Assembly: GCF_010183535.1 (NCBI RefSeq)
Contig: NC_071333.1
Coordinates: 6,942,587-7,006,586, forward strand
DNA from: Caenorhabditis remanei
Taxonomy: Eukaryota; Nematoda; Chromadorea; Rhabditida; Rhabditidae
DNA: 64,000 bases
Reading direction: 5' to 3'
Shown: in pieces, positions 23,165 through 34,224 of the stretch
Numbering within the stretch: position 1 is the first letter of the stretch
Layout: the number at the start of each line of letters is the position of its first letter
The notes under the pieces: model-generated
What the model saw: only the letters and a program-made list of their open reading frames with translations
Databases searched by the model: none
What the model was told of the DNA's origin: nothing
Position numbers and translations under genes: made by a program

Positions 23165-25215
23165 GTTTCATTCAATCTTAACCAACTAAAAATAATTATT
23201 GTTCAAGAACCCAGTTGTCTACGACTCGTCAGCTGGTGTGGTCGCATTTACATATTCATTTCTATTTCCCTAAATTCACTAATAATTTATGATTGACAAC
23301 TCAAAATTCAGAGATGAACATTAAGCAAACGAGAAGAAAAAAGATGGAGGCGCCATCAAAATATTTGGCGGTCAATTACTTCACTACTACTCTTGCAATG
23401 CTCTTCTCCTTCGTGTCTGCCCATATTTGATCAACAACCAATTTCAAGACAAATAATTTGTGTTTTGTCTTTCTGGAACAAGTGGTTCCGAACAACAAGT
23501 ACATTGTCTTTGGTTTTTAGTGAAGCTTCTAACAGACGACCAACTGCAATTCCAGAAGAATGGTGTTCGTTGTGAAAACTCATCTGATGATCATATTCTT
23601 CGAGATGCTAACTAAAACATTCGCTCCAATTACTAATCTTTTCAGTCAAGTCACTATATTCTGTTTACACCTCTTGCGTGTACTAAGGGCAAAGGTTAGT
23701 TAATCGTTAAGCTTTGATGAATAATTTGTCTAATCTCAAAATCTCATCCACGCCCATTTATTGGTTTCTGTCACGTTTTCAACGTACATAAAAGAGAAAG
23801 AGACCAGAGACCGGTTGGTTGAAAATCAGGAATTCGGAGCATGCCCGTCTAAAATCACATTAAAACACAGAAACACAGAAAAACGGACACAAATCGAGAA
23901 ATCGAGCTGTCATGTCAAAATTTCCTTCTGACGTTTCTTTTTCTACTGCTTCCTTCTATTTTCTTTTTATTTCTTTTTCATTCTCAAAAAAGAAATGAGC
24001 AACAAAAAAAGGGAAACAAATAAAACACTTTTTTACGACGTTTCCCTTCCAAAATTAGTTCGTGTGTCCCCTTGGCTGACGAAACGAACCCATCCGATCT
24101 TACGTCGTAGTTCCCATGATTTTATATCCATCTCCTTGGCATCTCTCATTTTCCAATTTGCGGGGGTACTACTACTCATTTCTTTTGGGGTCTCAGCTGC
24201 GTAGTCAGACAAGTTTTGAAAGACAACTTTGTGCTCCGTGTTCAGATTGATTGACTCAAATTGATGGGTCCAACTCGTTTTTTCTTCCAATTTCCTCTTT
24301 CTTCTTATTCAGTTGTTTAGTTTAGCGGGAATGCACTTTTTCTGAAATGCGATTCACGTTTTTGACTGTCCCAAGAATTGGACCGTGGATCGCCTGGAAT
24401 TGATACTTTTGTGGTTTGGAATAATAAAAACAATACATAAATGAGAAAAGGAGATCTAGCTCTTCCCAAAAAATATTTTGACATGCTCGTTTATATGTCT
24501 GTGTGAGACGGATCTTTTATCTAGAGATAATGAAAAATCGAGAATTTCTGGTCATTCCAGAACGCTTCTTCTTAGCACCTTTATATTTTCAGTTCCTACT
24601 GTTTCTCTAGTTAGATTCTCAGTGTCTTATGTTGTCAAACGACTCGTTCATCATTTTCTCCTTATTTTCCTGTTCAGTTTCCCTCACTCAAAAACATTTA
24701 ATTGAACTCGAAAAGACTGAACAGGGAACTCAACAAAAAGTGCATAAATTCACATAACCGAATTACTGCTAATTTTGTGCTATGTATTAAGAAAAAAGAA
24801 AAACCAAGACATGCATGCAAATGTGACCTAAAAATGTCATTGTCACATCCAGGAAGTCTATATTTTCTGTTTTCATCCATATTTTTTCTCGACACCCCCT
24901 CATTTCCGGCTCGTCATTTTGAAATCCAAATAAAATGTCTTTATCTATTTCGCTCGTCTATACAAATCCGGATAAGGTAATGATTTTTGAGACAGGTGCA
25001 AGAATTTTTGAATAAAAGTGATGGAAGAAGGAAATATTTTGGTTGGTCGTTTTAGAAAGTCTTCTTCTAATTTTTGAAAGACTTCTGTAAACAAAAAAAT
25101 GAACTTCCTCTTTTCCATATTTCGCATTTTTTGGCTGATTTCCACCGTATGAAATATTTTTCATGTTAGCTTTTCAAAAATAAATTCACTTGATATCATT
25201 AGCTCTAACTATTTA
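23165..25215. other. Non-coding interval before the first tRNA
   Basis: About 2 kb, AT-rich with pyrimidine tracts. No supported exon, RNA gene or clear repeat was seen. Confidence 0.4.
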
Positions 25216-25229
25216 GACAAAAAAAAACT

Positions 25230-25235
25230 AAAAAA
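25230..25235 (-). terminator. RNA polymerase III terminator of tRNA-Ala copy 1
   Basis: Six T on the minus strand start 5 nt after the tRNA 3' end. A second run of nine T follows at 25219-25227. Confidence 0.7.
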
Positions 25236-25240
25236 GATTC

Positions 25241-25312
25241 TGGAGGTATGGGGAATTGAACCCCAGCCCTCTCCCATGCTAAGGGAGCGCTCTACCACTG
25301 AGCTATACCCCC
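25241..25312 (-). tRNA. tRNA-Ala (anticodon AGC), copy 1
   Basis: 72 nt. The acceptor stem GGGGGTA pairs with TACCTCC, with one G-T pair. The D arm and A box read TAGCTCAGTGGTAGAGC. The anticodon stem CTCCC/GGGAG encloses the loop TTAGCAT, giving anticodon AGC. The T arm and B box read GGGGTTCAATTCCCC. CCA is not encoded, as expected in a eukaryote. No intron. T-runs follow on the minus strand. It is identical to the copy at 35080-35151. Confidence 0.96.
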
Positions 25313-25584
25313 GCACGACCACAGAAAACAAGAGTCGGTACACATGCCGGCACAACGGTTGAGTGTGATGTAGCAACGCAGCGAGCGAGGAGTACACTAC
25401 ACTTCCCGACGAGACAAAAAACAAAGATTCCTTTCGGTTTCGTGAAAAACTTTTGAGATACTTTATATTCCAACTTTTCGATTGACGAGAATGTGGTATT
25501 ATCTCCACAAAACACTTTTTCACAGCTTGAGTTTTTGATAAACTTCTAATTTTCCCTAATCCAAATCATTGAACTTTTTTTCAG

Positions 25585-26467
25585 ATGAGTATTGCCCATG
25601 AAAAGGAACTACACATTAATGAAAACGGTGTGTACCCTGTTGTCAAAAAGCTACCATCTCCTCTCTGCTGTTTTAAAGTCATGCATATCAGGGTATGTCT
25701 CACTTTTCTGGAAACTATGAAATTATTTTATTTTCAGACCGGAGCGCTATGGATTGCCTACTGTGAAATTATGTGGATAGTGTCTCAGTGCTCATTTTGG
25801 ACAGCTGAAAGCGTAGTGAGGGAAGCGTTCCCTCCCTATGTTATAATAGCGGGTTTTGCGTTTACCTGCATTCAACTAGGTTAGTTTTTTCTGAAGGTTC
25901 TAAGAATAATGAAAGATTTCAGTTCTGGTATTCTTCTTAATTCAAGGAGTTCGAACATTCCGTTTGGCATATATTGAAGTCTATATGATAGGTGTCTGTT
26001 GTCGAATGTTTATGTTTCTCTCATTCTTCCTGACATTATTGTTTTTCTTTGTTATAACAGGTTGGTAATCTTTATTTGCATTGTCTTCCAGCATCAAAAA
26101 GAAAGTTATCTTTAGATGACGAAGACCAAGAAACATCGGATCAATTCTTCCACCGCTTCCTGATTCTAAAAATGATATTCACATGCGTCTACACTCTTCT
26201 CAAAGCCTATGCACTATACACTGCGTACCGATGTTACTCATATATTGCAAAAACGAGACGGGCCATTGTTCACTTGACAATTTTTGAAGACCCCTGCAGG
26301 TATGTATTATGTCTATTGAAATTGGAAAGTTCAAATCCTTTTCGAAAGAAAACATAACATCACTCATATTTTTGCTTTCTAGTCTTGTATCTTTGAGCCA
26401 ATTACTTTCGAAACTTCCCATGTTCAAACTAGAATCACACTCTCCTTCGTCTATATTTGAATTTTAA
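25585..26467 (+). CDS. Four-pass transmembrane protein, nematode-type
   Basis: 226 residues in 5 exons: 25585-25692, 25738-25879, 25923-26060, 26092-26299, 26383-26467, all in phase. The ATG follows TTTTTTTCAG directly, a cis- or trans-splice acceptor that supports this start. A soluble N-terminus of about 36 residues is followed by four hydrophobic segments: about 38-57 (GALWIAYCEIMWIVSQC), 70-95 (YVIIAGFAFTCIQLVLVFFL), 106-128 (CCRMFMFLSFFLTLLFFFVI) and 151-175 (FLILKMIFTCVYTLLKAYAL). A polar tail follows. The size and layout resemble the many small nematode four-pass proteins distantly like LAPTM, but no diagnostic motif is seen, so function and compartment stay open. It lies 270 nt from tRNA-Ala copy 1 on the other strand. 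Confidence 0.8.
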
Positions 26468-28100
26468 GTTTTGGTTAGCGTAACACCTACGGATGAGTGA
26501 ACATTCACGACAACTAACACCCGGACAAACGTTGATTAGAAATGATCAGACATCGTTTGAATTCAAAATATGGATGGTACCACGTACCTAGGTGAAAACG
26601 TGAATAATTTATATCTACCTACTCATCTACAGCGAGATGATTCTGCAACTATGATTTTTGAATGTCTTGCAGACATCTGATTATTCTTTAGAAGATGTGA
26701 TGGTTTGAGCAGGAAAATATAAACTTTTGTCAATTTCATAACTATGAAATCAACATTTGACTTTTTTTTCGAAATTTAAGCTTTATCATGTAATTTATGA
26801 GACTTTTTTTATTACAAAGAAATCTGATTTCATTTTGAATCTTGTCCAGAAATATACGACAAATCCCATCCAGTTGTTCTTGAATTTAGATGTAGAAATG
26901 TCCTTGAAACGGTTATATTATTGCCTATGAGTTTCGAAAATGCGTCTTTTCTGATTACCGTAATCCAGCTATTTCTGGCAGACTTAAAATGAATGATCAA
27001 GTTTTCAAAAAAGCCAAGACGTTTTTTGTGAATCATTTTGTTTTCTAATCTTCGAATCAAATCCTTTTCTATTGTTAGACTGATCATTTTGGCATATTGT
27101 CAAGTTGTTTTTTCATAGTAGTAGGATGTATTATACCCAATTCTTGTTTTGCTCACAACACAACAAGTTGGTTTTCTTATGAAAAGAAAGCATAACTTCC
27201 TGAAGAAATAAATATGAACGATTTAGACTATTGTTAGGCGATATTAAAGTGACACATGAGACATGTACAATGTCAGTTGCAGAATTCTCAATGTCTAGCA
27301 TAAAGTCGAGCAAATAGGTTTTCGAGGGTGGAAAAAAGGGTATCCCCATCTAATTATACGTTATATTATAAAAACCACTGAAACATGATCTTTTGATTGA
27401 TCTCTTTGGCTTCATCTTTTCACCTGCCCACATTCTTTTCACATGTAGTTCCTGAAACATACATTTTTTACAACCTTTTTCATTTTTTAGCTGCAGACAT
27501 AAAAGTTTTTAAAAACTCCCGAGACGTCATTCATTTGTTCTGTCCATTTCATTTCAAAAAATTCCTTTTGTTTGCGTGAAAGAGCCTTGCTAGGAATTGA
27601 CAGACCCCCCAAGGTTCCACTCGTGTTCCGTCTCTTCTTACAACTTTCACACATTCTTTTATTGGTACCAGCCCAGCCATACCTCTACAATAATGAGATG
27701 TGTAGCATTTTTTAGTTTTAATTTTTGAAGAGTAGATGCTGTGGCTCCAATAGAAATCATTAGATTGAATTCAACGAGCCTTTGACGTCGTAAGTGTGAA
27801 TAGGAGGTTAATTGTGTTGCGAACGTGGATTAGTAGAGAATCAGTAAGGTTCAAAGTTGTTTGAAAGAATTAGTTTCATTTTGTCTAGGTATGTGATCTA
27901 TTCATAGAGTAGTGGAACCTTGGCTCCTAGAAACACTAAAACAACCATTCTACGACTAGAAGTTTGCCATTGTTTTTTGAGATAGTACATAAAATAACTA
28001 ATTCATACGTAGGAGAGTAAGTAGCTGAAATTTCACAGAATCCATCCATATTCTAACTCTAGTCTGTTTTAAGATCTCTACCAAACGTCGTCAATTCCCC
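26468..28100. other. Non-coding interval
   Basis: About 1.6 kb with nothing beyond short chance frames on either strand. It is probably 3' flank of the four-pass gene and distal upstream DNA of the peptide gene. Confidence 0.4.
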
Positions 28101-28104
28101 AGTT

Positions 28105-28300
28105 CCCATATCCACGTGAAAACGAATTATTGGGTGACACACTAGGTGTCGCAGACAACAGAATCATGCGTCGACTCACTCCCAAGAGGTTTAATTAAGC
28201 GCCTGATTAGAGCATCTAATCACGGTAAACACGCGCTAGCGAGAGGACTATAAAAGCCTTGAGCTGATCGTTGAAAAGCAGAGAACCTTACTATTTCTTC
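28105..28300 (+). promoter_or_regulatory. Compact promoter-like block with TATA box and palindromes
   Basis: This block contains an E-box CACGTG (28113-28118), the inverted repeat GACAC-ACTAG-GTGTC (28136-28150), a TTAATTAA core near 28190-28198, the palindrome GATTAG-AGCAT-CTAATC (28205-28221; TAAT-type homeodomain half sites in opposed orientation) and TATAAAAG (28249-28256). The TATA box lies about 770 nt before the peptide gene's ATG; the gap could hold a spliced leader exon ending at the acceptor at 28998 or 29016. The target gene is inferred from position and orientation only. Confidence 0.45.
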
Positions 28301-29018
28301 CATCATTTTTATAATAGTATCCTGGAAAGCTTTTGAAAGCAAGATCAACCTTTAAGTACCGTTCTTTGAAAAGATTATCAGAAAGTCTCATCCGTCTTTT
28401 CCGTCATTAGAAAATCAGACACTGACTCAACCCCCGTATTTAGGACGTTTCAATCAGACCAGATACAAAACATATAAATAACCAAATACACTTGACTTAT
28501 CCTTATGAAACGTGAATTTCTCTTCCTTTTCAGTTTGATGTTTTTCTTTTTGTGTTCTTGAACTGGAAGTTGCTAGAATTAACGTTGTCCATCCATCCAT
28601 TCAAAAGGATGTATTCTCTGTTAGACGTATTCATTTCCTAGTTGTCCGAATTAACATCCAGATGAGTATTTGCTATTATGAACAGACTCGTCATTACTAT
28701 TCATATGTAATTGCCTACTGGTTGTTCTTTGGAAAACAGACCTCCCAGTTGTTACAGCCTTTTTCATCTCATTGACACCATTCTCTTTCCGCTAGAATTC
28801 CAATGCATTGTTTTGCCTTTTCTATTCTTTCCTAGTTTTATCCAAATCTGTTCTTCCGTTCCAAATTCATTCTTCAAATATCATTATTGTCTGGTTCAAA
28901 TGAAATAATAACAAAAACTGCTTTGTAATAACAATAACTGCTCTGTTCCATGTTTTGTGAAAGTCAAATTTATGTTCAAGTACCATTTTCAATTTCAGTG
29001 ACCCCATTGATTTCAGCC

Positions 29019-29374
29019 ATGTGCAACGTCTCGACAGCAGTCATAATACTCTTCGCTCTATGCTTTCATCAAACCATGAGTGAGTTTAAAGCATCGGTTT
29101 TTACTTCGAAAGAATATAAATTTTAGTTGCAGGTGCCGGCTTTATGGATGCCGAATCTGCGATCCAACTGCCACGTCGGAGCGCCGAGATGTACTGGGTA
29201 AACCGTGCAATGCCAAACAAGTACCGGAAATACCGCACCTACAGTAGGAGAAGTGTACCGCGTTGGAAACGTCTCATTACGCTTCCAGGTGTTCTCCAGT
29301 CAATGGCGCCGGAGGATAAGAAGCGCTACAGTGAACAGCTGAAGCTGCGTCTTGCTCAACTCACCCAACACTGA
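29019..29374 (+). CDS. Small secreted basic protein, possible neuropeptide-like precursor
   Basis: 100 residues in 2 exons: 29019-29079 and 29133-29374. Residues 1-21 form a signal peptide (VSTAVIILFALCFHQ), with likely cleavage near TMSAG. The mature part is short and very basic, with several dibasic sites (LPRRS, SRRS, WKRL, DKKRYS) that proprotein convertases could cut, and aromatic-rich stretches (EMYWVNRAMPNKYRKY). It has almost no Cys after the signal peptide, so it is neither an insulin nor a defensin. No amidation-type GKR/GRR site is seen. Acceptors at 28998 and 29016 lie just before the ATG. A second in-frame acceptor for exon 2 (AG at 29125-29126) would add two residues. The secreted nature is well supported; the role as a signalling peptide is inference. 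Confidence 0.8.
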
Positions 29375-29658
29375 TATCTACTCGTCTTGTGACTCTTCAT
29401 ATCGTATCTCCCAACATCCAAGCAATGCACAATTTAACCCATAATAATATCTCGTAAAAGCAGTCATCTCGTTGGAAAACTTTTTTTTGAATCTCACATC
29501 AAACTTTTGGGCCTCATGTCAAAAGCCAATTTTTATTCGCTTCCCATTCCATCCTATCATCACGCCGCCTTCTGTTTCACATGAAATCCACAGCGGTTTC
29601 AAGCTGCCAACCATCTAAATTTCAATATAATGCGATGTGATTCTTATATTCTTTGCCG

Positions 29659-29664
29659 AATAAA
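29659..29664 (+). terminator. poly(A) signal of the secreted-peptide gene
   Basis: AATAAA 285 nt after the stop. The next gene's splice acceptor ends at 29747, 83 nt further on, which is the spacing seen between genes in nematode operons. Confidence 0.65.
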
Positions 29665-29761
29665 ATGTTCTCTCTTGATCTCATTGAGCGCTACGTTTTT
29701 GCTCTTCTCATAATATTAGTTTTCTCTAGTCAAAAATTCATTTTCAGATAGTGAAAACTCA

Positions 29762-30682
29762 ATGGAAAATCCTCACAATAAGCCTGATGAAAAATCTTTA
29801 ATTTATGATTCCTTATCCAATAACTCTGTCTGCAACGCTAATTTCTACAATTCAAAAATTACTTCGGAAAACACAACATATTTTGTCCCGTTTTCTGATT
29901 CTTCTGACCATACTTTATGCGAATTTCTCCAACATTTTGTTTCTGATCATATAACTGCGAGTCTTGAACTTTCGATAGACATCGGTAAAAGGGATGATGT
30001 TGTACAAAGTGCAGATGTTAGAATTACATTTGAATGCTCCGAACAGAACATTGAAGTGAATGACTCACAATTTCGTCTGTACTTCAACTCGAATCTTCGT
30101 ATAGAAATAACGAAAAAGTCATTTCTGGAATCGTCTGAAAAAAGACAAAGCTCTTCCTTGTCTACCACTCCACTTAGTAGCTCAACACCAAGAACACCCT
30201 TGACGTTGCCAGACAGAGTAAGAATACAACAAAAATTATCTTTTTGAATTTTTTTCGTATTACAGGATCGACTCCGAGCAATGATAGTTATTCTCAATGA
30301 AAGCAATCGTGTCCTGGTAAACAGATATTTGTTTGTCAATGATCATCTAAATGACCCGCTTAAATTTTAGCTCAAAATTCGTCAACGGTTCCCGTTGAGT
30401 GCGTCGACGCGGTGCGACGTCATACAATGTCAAATTCAGATGCAATTGCAAGAACTTTTTGGAGAGTTTAGAAGTAATGATGAAGAGAAATTCAAGGTCA
30501 GTGTATAAGTGTGATCTGGGGGGCATACGGAAAGATGTCACAACTATATATAATAGATAATAACAAAACAAATTCACGAACAAATCTTTTTTCAGGAAAT
30601 GATTCCACAAAACCGACAAACATTCCTTTTGATTTGGGACCATCTTGCACAACTTATTGTAGATTCCTGCTATAAGTCCTGA
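29762..30682 (+). CDS. Uncharacterised protein, helical C-terminus
   Basis: 239 residues in 4 exons: 29762-30217, 30266-30316, 30371-30496, 30596-30682, all in phase. A strong acceptor (CATTTTCAG, ending 29747) lies 14 nt before the ATG. Residues 1-150 are mostly polar, with a Ser/Thr-rich run (SSLSTTPLSSSTPRTP). Residues 153-239 are predicted helical (RLRAMIVILNESNRVLLKIR, IQCQIQMQLQELFGEF). No signal peptide, membrane segment or known motif is seen. It may be the second gene of an operon with the secreted-peptide gene. A downstream donor/acceptor pair (about 30690-30737) lies after the stop and may be a 3' UTR intron. Function unknown. Confidence 0.75.
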
Positions 30683-30981
30683 TTGAAAAGTGAGTCGTAA
30701 AATTGTTATTCTTGATATTTCATGCGTCTGTTGCAGGTACTACAAATACAATCCGCAGTGTTATATCCCGACTTCAAATCTCATCAGCTAAACAACAACG
30801 AATACAAATCTAGTCGTCCGCCATTGTCTTGTTTTCAGAAAAATCAATTTTATTAGTTGTTCTTCTTTCTATCAATATTAATAATTGCTTTTATTCTTAT
30901 TATCTTTTCCTAAACAAACCTCCTTAATGTCATTACATAAGTCCATTACCAAAGTTTGCTTCATTAAAAATCCATTTAAAC

Positions 30982-30987
30982 AATAAA
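30982..30987 (+). terminator. poly(A) signal of the 29762 gene
   Basis: AATAAA 300 nt after the stop. The opposite strand has its own AATAAA (TTTATT at 30891-30896), so the convergent transcript from 31413 probably overlaps here. Confidence 0.5.
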
Positions 30988-31412
30988 AAAGAAGAAAAAA
31001 GACATTGAGTGATCCAATCACAAGAAGTTACAATAATTCGGGGTCAATAGGAACGTGTAAAGGCAAGGAAAATTTCCGTCTAGGCAAAAAACATATTTTT
31101 GGAATTTTAAAGTTGTCATTTGGAACCGAGGGTCTGAATCACGATAAAAATCAAGGGTAAATTCACAGGTCAATTTTAAATTGATACCGCTTCTTCAGAT
31201 AAAAAGCTAACGGGAGGATTCGAGAGGGTTGGGAGGGTAGAAAAAATTAGTTACAGACACTTATTTTACAGAATCAAGTTACCGATAGAAGTTAAAAGCA
31301 TCTAGAAGAAGAAAAAGCGAGAGAAAGTGTTGCGAATATAGTATAGTGAAGCTTTGGATATAATTGTGAAATTTTGTGCGTATTTACACGTGCAGTTGGT
31401 AGCTCGTAGTAA

Positions 31413-32792
31413 TTACATGATGCTGACAGATGATCGGCGGTTGAGAGTGTGGATCAGCTCGCGATGGTAGTCGATGCGCTCGGCGAACATTGGTGCAAAC
31501 ACCTGAAATAAATATATTGTGTTTAACATTATCACACAATTTCTCCGTTCTCAGAATCTTAATCTGATAAAAACTACAGTCGTCTGATAATTGCTACTTC
31601 TATGAAAACATAAATATCGTAAGCTGATTATTATTAGCACTTTAGATTTGGTTACTGTAGTTCATGTTCTAACCATTTTCATTGCTCTTAATTTTTGTGT
31701 CTACAGTTCCAGCTTATTCTTAAATGTGACTTTATGGGAATTGTGTGCCAGGGAATTTTTCAAATTTCGATCTTGGATTTTAGACTTTGATTTCTGTTTT
31801 AGATGATTTTTAATTACTGTAGCTTTGTATATATTCTAACTTCTTTTTATGAATTAACAGTTTTCAGTAAACTCTATCAAATGTTCACTGATTTCAAATG
31901 TTACCTGGAATTGCTCATGAGTAGTGATCTCGTTGAGTCGGCCTCTGAAATCAGCGATCTGACGTCCTAAGAAATGAAGATAGGTCGGCGTCTCCTTATT
32001 TTGCAAGGTGGCCTGCAAACAGCGGAAATTAACCATTTTTTCTGAATCCTTGGGTTTCTGATTTCCCTATTTCCTTCCAACCTCCCTTCCCCTATGCCCA
32101 ACCGCCCCAAACTACCATTCCCCATTTTCAATTTATTCCCCTGTACTTACACGAGCTTCCAAAGTCCAGTTAGCCATTTGTGTGAAATATTCGATTTGAG
32201 TTCTTTCGGCGACTGACAGTGGAGTCAGACGGTTGTTCTTAGCGGCTTCAACCAATGCTTCGTAGTGATGTCTGTGTGGATGAAGGAGCATTTGGTCGTT
32301 GAGTTGCTTACGTAGATTACGGAGAATCTCGAGTTGAATGTAAGAACGGTATTTTTCTTGTTGTTCGTGGAATTGAATGAGACATTGTATTTGTTGAAGA
32401 TGTTGGCACTGTAAAAGTGGTCCCATTTCGGGAAGTGTTGGTCTTCCATCAACGATTGTCATGGCCTTCGGGCGACATGGAAGCCCGTTGTTTCCAAGTT
32501 TCGGGCTCGCAAGTTGCTGAAGAGTTTGCAACGCTTCCAATGGCATGAAATCTTCCACCTCTAACTTTTGCATTTTGTTTGGTGGCTCTCGTGGCTCCTC
32601 TTTCAGATCATCTGACAGTCTTCTGCGAGTTTTTGGCGTTGGCTCCTTCTTTACTTTCTCTGTGACAATTTGTGTCTCCGTGACCATTGGAACCTCGTTG
32701 ACAAGTGGAGCTTCGGTGACAGTTGGTTCCTCCATCACAACGTGTTCAGCCAACGCTTCTGTTGCTTTTGTAGTGTTGTCGATAGCGTTCAT
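31413..32792 (-). CDS. Uncharacterised probable nuclear protein with SUMO-type motifs
   Basis: 279 residues in 3 exons (transcript order): 32792-32151, 32012-31905, 31502-31413; frames join cleanly. The ATG follows GATTTCAGA, a splice or trans-splice acceptor, so it is preferred over the ATG 33 nt upstream that would lie in the intron or outron. Residues 1-45 are an acidic Thr/Val/Glu repeat (TEALAE, VTEAPLV, MVTETQIVTE). KKEPTPKTRRR (47-57) looks like a nuclear signal. VKKE and LKEE match the SUMO consensus. From about residue 105 the chain is helical and Gln/His-rich (QCQHLQQIQCLIQFHEQQEK), then HPHRHHYEAL. No named domain is recognised. It starts 421 nt from a divergent gene. A transcription or chromatin role is a guess from composition. 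Confidence 0.8.
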
Positions 32793-33213
32793 TCTGAAAT
32801 CATTGAATATAATGGTTGCCGTCATTCGTTAAATTTAGAATATCAGAATTCCAAGAAGATCAAGAAATCACAAATTCGTATAGTGCACATAAGACAGAAG
32901 ATGGAAGAGATTTGTATTGTATTGCATGTAATATCTATCGTATACCTTGTACAAAAGTTGTATTTTTAGTCGACACTACTGAGTGCCAGTCGGAGACATT
33001 CACCTACTTGAAACACACCCCTTCTGTCTTCCAGACTCATTTTTTATCTCATTTCAGCTTCTTATTGTGAAGTACACTTGTGCTGTATCCTAGGTTTCCA
33101 GTATACTCACCACCCACTTTTTGAAAAGTCTCAACATATTTTCACTCATTCTATTCTTTCTACTATTACAGCTAACGGTTGTCTTCTATTCAATATAACC
33201 TATTTCTATAAAA

Positions 33214-34025
33214 ATGATGGAATGCTGGAAAACCGTTCTAGATAAGGCGATGGATGGTAAGCTAAACCGGGAGGAAGGAAAATAGATAGAGAAAAAGGGA
33301 ACAGTTTTTCGCTCTTACATTTTTACATGCCACATCACTATTCACTTCACATCAATAAAACGATTGTTCTCTTTCTGTGTTTCGTTTCCCTATTTTTTAT
33401 AGAAAAAGTATAGTTTCTCTACTTTTGTCAGAATTCATCAGCTCAAATCTTCGAACTCCTAATTTCAGCAGTAAGAGACGTTCATCCAAGTCCGTACAAT
33501 CTCGACGGCATGTACGAGCCAATCCGTCAAACTTTGGATTTCCATCATATTGTGAGTAGGGGGTCCTAGTTTTCTCAGAAGACAGTAAGCCAGTAGGGTA
33601 AACTCAACATTCAGGAGCAAATCAATACAATGGTGTTCCATTTCCGCGAGTTGTCTCGTGAAGTGACTTCTCATCTTGGAGTCATTCCAAACACTGTGAT
33701 CCGGGAGCTTCGCAGTCTCAATCAACGTATCGTTGATACGATCGAGCTCATGGAAAGCGACATGGTTCGCAACGAACGTGCTCCATACGAGGTAAGGGTT
33801 GTAGAAATTAGAATCCGATTAAATGTAGAAAATATGAAAAACAGAAAGATTAGATAACTATCGCTATTTTCCTACATTTTTGGGCTGAAAACCAGTTGGT
33901 TACAGGCAAAACTGGGTTTCTACCGTCAGGAGTATCTGGACATGACTGTTCACTTAAAAGATTTGGTCAACATTCTTCACAACGTTCAACCACAACCACA
34001 AGTCACTCCCACTGAGCAACCATAA
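33214..34025 (+). CDS. Small helical protein, unrecognised
   Basis: 140 residues in 4 exons: 33214-33256, 33469-33551, 33615-33791, 33906-34025, all in phase. Two ATGs are adjacent at 33214 and 33217; either could start. The whole chain is predicted helical: FHFRELSREVTSHLGVIP, RELRSLNQRIVDTIELME, YRQEYLDMTVHLKDLVNILH, then a Gln/Pro tail. No signal peptide or membrane segment. A stretch around LGVIPNTVIRELRSL resembles one in the gene at 42813 (LGTCPLEIRTELADL). It is divergent from the gene at 31413-32792 with a shared 420-nt promoter interval. Mediator-type subunits were considered, but no motif supports them. Confidence 0.78.
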
Positions 34026-34213
34026 GATTTTCAAAATTAAATTTCTCTCCTCACTGATTCCGTTACTAACATATTCTAATTTCTAACACTTTTGTATCAA
34101 GTTCTCTTCGTTTTCTATCTTACTCTAAGTAAGTGTACAAGTCGAAATGCATTTTGACCCATTCGATAACTTCTCTTTTCTGTGTAACCTTTTCTATCGC
34201 ACTAATTAATTAC

Positions 34214-34219
34214 AATAAA
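34214..34219 (+). terminator. poly(A) signal of the 33214 gene
   Basis: AATAAA 189 nt after the stop codon. Confidence 0.55.
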
Positions 34220-34224
34220 TCATA

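Noticed and set aside
29019..29374. Insulin-like peptide
   Set aside because: The chain lacks the conserved cysteine pattern of A and B chains.
33214..34025. Mediator-type subunit (for example MED10, MED28 or MED29)
   Set aside because: Size and helicity fit loosely, but no conserved block of these families could be recognised.
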